This document shows positions 49,827 to 53,641 of a DNA stretch of 53,641 nucleotides, piece by piece (within the stretch, counting starts at the first letter, position 1; every line of letters begins with the position of its first letter). The stretch is from assembly GCA_020047815.1 (NCBI GenBank), contig JAIFNG010000189.1, positions 1-53,641 of the forward strand, written 5' to 3'. This stretch comes from Anaerolinea sp. (GTDB lineage Bacteria > Chloroflexota > Anaerolineae > Anaerolineales > Villigracilaceae). Below the pieces are notes generated by a model. That model saw nothing but the letters and a program-made list of their open reading frames with translations. It was not told the origin of the DNA and made no database searches. The position numbers and the translations under genes are program-made.

Positions 49827-50669
49827 CTATGCTATAAATTCATGATATTTTCTTTGTGCTTCGTTTAGAAGAGATTCAAGTTTTGAGAAATCATTTGAAG
49901 ATAAAGCAGACTCGATCTCTGATAATTGGTTTTGCATGACCTGGATGGCGTTGAGAACATTTTCACGATTCGAGCGCAGGACGCCCAACATCATTGACGA
50001 GGACGTGCCAGCGAGACGACTGGTGGATTTGAAACCCGGCCCAATATATGACGCAATATCGAGTGGAGTAGCAAGTGCAAGGGCAGAGGAGATCAGAAAA
50101 GGCAAATGACTGATGGCTGCAAGGATGCGATCATGGTCGGCGGCATCGATTATTTTGGATTTTGCACCCAAGGCTTCGATGATTTGATAGGCTGCGGAGA
50201 TGGCGCGCGAGGATGTCCGCTCGAGAGGGGTAAGCAAAAATGGGGCGGCGTAGTAAAGTGTCCGCTCGGCATTGGCGAGAGAGAGTTTTTCCTTGCCACA
50301 GATGGGATGCCCGCCAATGGGGTCAAAACGTTCGGGCAGCCGCGCCATTGATTCAACGATCAACTTTTTCGTTGAACCCATATCCATAACAATGCAAGAG
50401 TTGGGGATGTAGCTGGGGAGTTTTTCAAGCAGATTCAAAATTGCTGGGACAGGCGCAGACAGAACGATGATATCCGCCTGAGGGAGCAGGGTATCAGAGT
50501 CGCTTGACGCATAATCCACAATATGCTGGGACAGAGCAAGCTCAAGCACGGCAGGATCCGGGTCAATCCCATAAAGGACAGCACACTTTCCGCGTAAACC
50601 CAAAGCAAGAGAGCCCCCCATCAATCCCAATCCAATAATTGCGATTTTTGACTCCGCAAGATTAAACAT
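49827..50669 (-). CDS. tyrA: Prephenate dehydrogenase
   Basis: A 280-residue TyrA that oxidises prephenate (or arogenate) to the tyrosine precursor with NAD(P). KIAIIGLGLMGGSLALGLRG, then IDPDPAVLELALSQHIVDYA, FDPIGGHPICGKEKL and DHDRILAAISHLPFLISSAL are family motifs. There is no ACT domain. It is 10 nt downstream of aroF copy 2 and precedes aroA. Prephenate dehydratase (pheA), the phenylalanine branch, is not in the window. Confidence 0.93.
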   Translation of the reverse strand: MFNLAESKIAIIGLGLMGGSLALGLRGKCAVLYGIDPDPAVLELALSQHIVDYASSDSDTLLPQADIIVLSAPVPAILNLLEKLPSYIPNSCIVMDMGSTKKLIVESMARLPERFDPIGGHPICGKEKLSLANAERTLYYAAPFLLTPLERTSSRAISAAYQIIEALGAKSKIIDAADHDRILAAISHLPFLISSALALATPLDIASYIGPGFKSTSRLAGTSSSMMLGVLRSNRENVLNAIQVMQNQLSEIESALSSNDFSKLESLLNEAQRKYHEFIA

Positions 50670-50679
50670 AAACCCTCAC

Positions 50680-51720
50680 CTAATCCTCTCTTATGGTGAG
50701 AGGCGACACCAAACAGCGATCAACCGCTTCAGCCACCGCTTTGACCTGTTTCACCATTTTTGCAAAGGCTTCAGGTGTGAGCGACTGCCTGCCGTCGGAA
50801 ATGGCGTGAGCGGGATTTTGATGTACTTCGACGATAATACCATCTGCGCCTGCAGCAATGCCTGCCTTCGCAACCGCTGAGACATAAGCTGAGTCACCGG
50901 TGGAGTGGCTGGGATCAATAATAACGGGCAGGTGCGTGAGTTTTTTTAGCACAGGAATTGCATTGATGTCAGTCGTGTTGCGCGTGGCGGTTTCAAAAGT
51001 ACGGATGCCGCGTTCGCACAGCATGACACGCGTATTGCCCCCGCTGATGATGTATTCACTTGCCATGAGCATTTCTTCGATAGTGGCAGACATACCCCGC
51101 TTAAAGAGAACGGGCGTGCGGGTTTCGCCGATGGCGCGTAAGAGGTTGAAGTTCTGCATGTTTCGCGCGCCCAGTTGAAAAACATCCACATATTTTTCCA
51201 TCATCTTGATCTGCGATACGGCCATCACTTCGACAACGATGGGCAAGCCTGTTCTATCGCGGGCTTCCACCATGTATTCAAGACCTTCTTCGCCGAGGCC
51301 CTGAAACGCATATGGCGATGTACGCGGTTTGAAGATGCCACCGCGCAAAGCATTCGCGCCGCCCTCTTTGACTGCCTGCGCGATTTCAAGAATCTGGGCA
51401 CGAGACTCAACCGAACAGGGACCAGCTATGATCGGAATTTCTGTGCTTCCCACTGAAAAACCGTCAAGTTCAAAAATGGAGTCCTGTTCATGGAACTGGC
51501 GCGAGGCAAGTTTGTAGGGCTGCGAAATGCGTTGGACTGAAAGCACGCCTGGCAATGCTTCAAAGATTTCCTTGGCAACATAATGCCCATCACCAACTGC
51601 GCCGATGATGGTTTGCTCGACACCTTCAATAAGATGTGAAGATAATTTCTGGTTTTCAATTTCGGCTATGACAGCCTCGACTTGCGCTTTAGGTGCACCC
51701 GGGTGCATGATAATCATCAT
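50680..51720 (-). CDS. aroF: 3-deoxy-7-phosphoheptulonate synthase (copy 2)
   Basis: A 346-residue type I-beta DAHP synthase, the first step of the shikimate pathway (PEP plus erythrose-4-phosphate). Residues 1-70 form the ferredoxin-like regulatory domain ([20 protein letters not shown]...), where Phe/Tyr feedback acts in related enzymes. The barrel carries [55 protein letters not shown] and [12 protein letters not shown]. It is a tandem paralogue of copy 1. The block GGAGTTTTACCATGATGAT over the start codon is shared by both copies. Confidence 0.96.
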   Translation of the reverse strand: MMIIMHPGAPKAQVEAVIAEIENQKLSSHLIEGVEQTIIGAVGDGHYVAKEIFEALPGVLSVQRISQPYKLASRQFHEQDSIFELDGFSVGSTEIPIIAGPCSVESRAQILEIAQAVKEGGANALRGGIFKPRTSPYAFQGLGEEGLEYMVEARDRTGLPIVVEVMAVSQIKMMEKYVDVFQLGARNMQNFNLLRAIGETRTPVLFKRGMSATIEEMLMASEYIISGGNTRVMLCERGIRTFETATRNTTDINAIPVLKKLTHLPVIIDPSHSTGDSAYVSAVAKAGIAAGADGIIVEVHQNPAHAISDGRQSLTPEAFAKMVKQVKAVAEAVDRCLVSPLTIRED

Positions 51721-51832
51721 GGTAAAACTCCTATGAAAAAATATATTTATAGATTATGACGGATAAGGAATAAGTATTTCGTTTTCTGCAGTTTTCGTAT
51801 TTACATAATCATTTCTCATTGAGCATGTATCT

Positions 51833-52891
51833 TTACATCCAACCTTGCTTCAACGGTTGTACATTGCCTTGAGTGGCAGCAAGTCGACGTCCCATAATTT
51901 GGGCGATCTGTCCGACTTGATTGACCATCTCGGCAAATGCTTCCGGCTTGAGCGATTGCTTGCCATCGGAGACCGCTTTCGCCGGGTCGGGGTGGACTTC
52001 GATGATGAGTCCGTCGGCTCCAGCGGCGATGGCGGCACGGGCAACAGCAGAGACATATGCTGCATGACCTGTGGAGTGCGAGGGGTCAAGAATAACAGGC
52101 AAATGAGTAAGGTTTTTTAAAACGGGAATGGCATTTATGTCGGTGGTATTGCGAGTGGAAGTCTCAAAAGTGCGGATGCCGCGTTCACACAACATTACGC
52201 GGGTATTCCCCCCTGCCAGAATATATTCAGCAGACATTAGCAATTCTTCGATGGAAGCAGAAAGACCGCGTTTGAGCAAAACAGCCGTGCGCGTCTCGCC
52301 AATGGCGCGCAGCAGGTTGAAGTTTTGCATATTGCGCGCTCCCACTTGAAACACATCCACGTATTTCAGCATCACGTCCAGTTGAACCTGCGACATAATT
52401 TCAACAACAATAGGCAGTCCTGTTTTCTCACGGGCCTCTGCGAGCAATTCCAAGCCTTCTTCGCCTAAACCTTGAAAAGCATAGGGCGATGTGCGGGGCT
52501 TGAATACTCCTCCGCGTAATGCGGATGCTCCCGCCTCTTTCACAGCTTGGGCGGTTTCCAATATCTGGGAGCGGCTTTCCACTGAGCAGGGACCTGCTAT
52601 TACCGCGATTTCATCACCGCCAACTGTAAACCCATCAATGGGCAGAATTGTGTTCTCAGGGTGAAATTGACGCGAAGCAAGTTTGTATGGCTGGGTGATG
52701 CGCTGAACAATGTCCACACCGTCCAGCCCTTCAAAATGCTCGGTCGGGATATTGTGCGTCTCGCCAATTGCGCCGATAATCGTTGCTTCAACTCCTTGCG
52801 AGAGGTGAACAGCAAGTCCCATATCTTTTATTTTAGCGATTACTGCCTCAGTTTGTTGCGGTGTGGCATTAGACTTCATTATGATCATCAT
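51833..52891 (-). CDS. aroF: 3-deoxy-7-phosphoheptulonate synthase (copy 1)
   Basis: A 352-residue type I-beta DAHP synthase closely related to the next gene downstream. The N-terminal regulatory domain (IIMKSNATPQQTEAVIAKI) is more diverged between the copies than the catalytic barrel ([75 protein letters not shown]). The difference suggests different feedback responses, for example one to Phe and one to Tyr. GGGAG precedes the ATG. Confidence 0.96.
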   Translation of the reverse strand: MMIIMKSNATPQQTEAVIAKIKDMGLAVHLSQGVEATIIGAIGETHNIPTEHFEGLDGVDIVQRITQPYKLASRQFHPENTILPIDGFTVGGDEIAVIAGPCSVESRSQILETAQAVKEAGASALRGGVFKPRTSPYAFQGLGEEGLELLAEAREKTGLPIVVEIMSQVQLDVMLKYVDVFQVGARNMQNFNLLRAIGETRTAVLLKRGLSASIEELLMSAEYILAGGNTRVMLCERGIRTFETSTRNTTDINAIPVLKNLTHLPVILDPSHSTGHAAYVSAVARAAIAAGADGLIIEVHPDPAKAVSDGKQSLKPEAFAEMVNQVGQIAQIMGRRLAATQGNVQPLKQGWM

Positions 52892-52966
52892 GGTAAAACT
52901 CCCAAGTACAAAAGGTTAAATTTGAAAGCTGAATGGAACATGTTGCAGGTTGCGTGATCTGCGTTT

Positions 52967-53338
52967 TCATTGCGCGGCAACCAAATCTGGTCTCAACTTT
53001 ACCGCATCGCGCAGATAGACATGTGTGACTTCATTTTGCGGCACATCCGTATTCCAGTGGACAAGGACTCGAATCGCGTGGGGTAAACTACCCGGGACGG
53101 GTATTTCGCGTGCGCACATCATCGGGACGAGGCTCCAGCCCATCTGTCGCGCTGCTTGCGCAGGGAAGGTGGAAGCGAGGTCGTCGGTCACGGTGAAGAG
53201 CGCGCTGCCAACTTCCTCTGGTTTCATGTTTTTGTTTGCTCTCAGAATTGCCTCCAATAATTCCCGCGTGGCTTCGAGAATTAAATCGGGTTCATCTGCA
53301 GGCACAGTTGTCGCGCCACGAATTCCACGGATTGCCAT
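52967..53338 (-). CDS. aroH: Chorismate mutase (AroH type)
   Basis: A 123-residue trimeric AroH-type chorismate mutase that makes prephenate. It reads MAIRGIRGATTVPADEPDLI, then ELLEAILRANKNMKPEEVGS, SALFTVTDDLASTFPAQAAR, MMCAREIPVPGSLPHAIRVL and THVYLRDAVKLRPDL, which hold the Arg, Glu, Arg and Tyr active-site residues. First gene of the operon. AAGGAG lies 7 nt before the ATG, 24 nt after the attenuator terminator. Confidence 0.95.
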   Translation of the reverse strand: MAIRGIRGATTVPADEPDLILEATRELLEAILRANKNMKPEEVGSALFTVTDDLASTFPAQAARQMGWSLVPMMCAREIPVPGSLPHAIRVLVHWNTDVPQNEVTHVYLRDAVKLRPDLVAAQ

Positions 53339-53361
53339 CGATTACTCCTTGAGGATGTAAC

Positions 53362-53393
53362 AAAAAGAGCGAGACCGTATGGTCTCGCTCTTT
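53362..53393 (-). terminator. Attenuator terminator of the aro operon
   Basis: AAAGAGCGAGACC (53393-53381) pairs perfectly with GGTCTCGCTCTTT (53376-53364) around ATAC, followed by TT and G; there are five T residues in a row at 53366-53362. It lies in the leader, 24 nt before the aroH start codon, so it must be prevented from forming for the operon to be expressed. Confidence 0.92.
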
Positions 53394-53454
53394 AGTTACA
53401 GAATTTTTTTCTGTCTGCTTAAGCGCAACCAACGGCAACCTGACGGGAGCCGTT
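53381..53454 (-). promoter_or_regulatory. Leader pause hairpin and antiterminator
   Basis: AACGGC (53454-53449) pairs with GCCGTT (53436-53431) directly after the last Phe codon of the leader peptide. The next segment, GGTTGCGCTT (53430-53421), which includes the first base of the leader stop codon, can pair with GAGCGAGACC (53390-53381), the 5' arm of the terminator: nine pairs (two G-U) and one G-A mismatch. These two pairings are mutually exclusive with the terminator, as in trp and phe attenuators. Confidence 0.8.
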
Positions 53455-53493
53455 AAAATAATACGCAAAATAAAAACTGACAACAGACAACAT
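53419..53493 (-). CDS. Phe/Tyr-rich leader peptide of the aro operon attenuator
   Basis: A 24-residue reading frame, ATG at 53493 to TAA at 53419. It starts MLSVVS, residues 7-13 are FYFAYYF (three Phe and three Tyr), and it then continues NGSRQVAVGCA. There is no Shine-Dalgarno sequence, but the promoter -10 (53509-53504) puts transcription start about 53497, only some four nucleotides before the ATG, so translation would be nearly leaderless. The stop codon lies in the antiterminator segment, exactly as needed for attenuation: a ribosome stalled at the Phe/Tyr run leaves that segment free, one that reaches the stop masks it. Confidence 0.85.
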   Translation of the reverse strand: MLSVVSFYFAYYFNGSRQVAVGCA

Positions 53494-53503
53494 ATTGTGG
53501 GCT

Positions 53504-53532
53504 ATTCTATGCTTGTCATGCAAATGCGTCAA
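53504..53532 (-). promoter_or_regulatory. Promoter of the aromatic amino acid operon
   Basis: TTGACG (53532-53527) and TAGAAT (53509-53504) are separated by 17 nt, five of six matches to each sigma-70 consensus hexamer. It is the only good promoter upstream of the leader peptide and is placed correctly for it. Confidence 0.8.
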
Positions 53533-53641
53533 GGGGCAAAGTATGGCTTTGCATGGCTGTAGCAAAGTCAGGAAATACTCTTTGCAACTTCGCATAGAAG
53601 ATTGAAATATGGCATTTTGACCAAAATTGCTTATCCAGCGC

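Noticed and set aside
53292..53483. 63-codon ORF overlapping the aro leader in another frame
   Set aside because: It crosses the attenuator terminator and the aroH start; the 24-codon frame with the Phe/Tyr run fits the attenuator geometry exactly.
1..53641. CRISPR arrays, tRNA, rRNA, insertion sequences or prophage
   Set aside because: None seen by eye; no regularly spaced repeats, cloverleaf patterns, transposase or phage genes were found, though small RNA genes could be missed without computation.

Overview
The window reads as a chromosomal stretch of a Chloroflexota bacterium, most likely of the class Anaerolineae. This is inferred from gene content and protein style: many single-pass or lipid-anchored proteins with Pro/Thr-rich linkers followed by TPR, SH3 or peptidase domains, a fused shikimate kinase/dehydroquinate synthase, tandem DegV proteins, and stand-alone DUF971 and DUF4349 proteins. 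I saw no rRNA, tRNA, CRISPR array, insertion sequence or prophage. Coding density is high and most of the window is ordinary housekeeping sequence.

Layout. 1-8.8 kb: a partial membrane protein, a SnoaL-like protein, a flavoprotein, miaB, a decayed two-component system, a YhhQ-type transporter, a cupin, rsmG, a DUF4349 lipoprotein, a metallophosphoesterase and coaBC. 9-20.5 kb: a DEAD-box helicase, lactate dehydrogenase behind a 27-bp palindrome, a lipid kinase/SH3 pair, DUF971, a TPR protein, AmrA, a flavin reductase, a C39 peptidase-TPR fusion, a formylglycine-generating-enzyme-like lipoprotein, and metK behind a SAM-I riboswitch. 20.6-23.5 kb: a thiol-redox cluster on the minus strand (OsmC-like protein, ECF sigma factor, zinc-binding anti-sigma, a two-domain protein disulfide oxidoreductase, a TlpA-like thioredoxin). 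23.6-40.2 kb: an FtsB-like protein, lysA, an RNA methyltransferase-like protein, a TetR/SDR pair, two DegV paralogues, M48 and M50 proteases, isochorismatase-like hydrolase, RNase H, a lipoprotein, a thiolase, PadR/CPBP, glycerate kinase and a small membrane protein. 40.8-53.5 kb: one long minus-strand aromatic amino acid operon (aroH, two aroF copies, tyrA, aroA, aroE, aroC, aroKB, aroQ) that runs on into an esterase, an MFS transporter, an MBL-fold hydrolase and a protein of unknown function.

Two signals stand out. First, upstream of aroH there is a complete ribosome-mediated attenuator: a promoter, a 24-codon leader peptide whose codons 7-13 read FYFAYYF, an antiterminator pairing that covers the leader stop codon, and a 13-bp intrinsic terminator. 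It would let Phe/Tyr supply control the whole shikimate operon. Second, the disulfide oxidoreductase at 21374-22039 has an in-frame TGA exactly where the first Cys of its second CxxC should be, followed at 11 nt by a 6-bp stem with a 6-nt loop like a bacterial SECIS. It is probably a selenoprotein (U-P-H-C) under control of a redox-responsive sigma/anti-sigma pair.

A further window-wide pattern is a -10-like hexamer placed 6-7 nt before the start codon of at least nine genes, which suggests frequent leaderless transcripts; it also fixes several start codons. Regulatory dyads sit over the promoters of ldh, the tetR gene, the padR gene and the ECF sigma gene. All functional statements are from reading the sequence and knowledge of the families; no searches were run.
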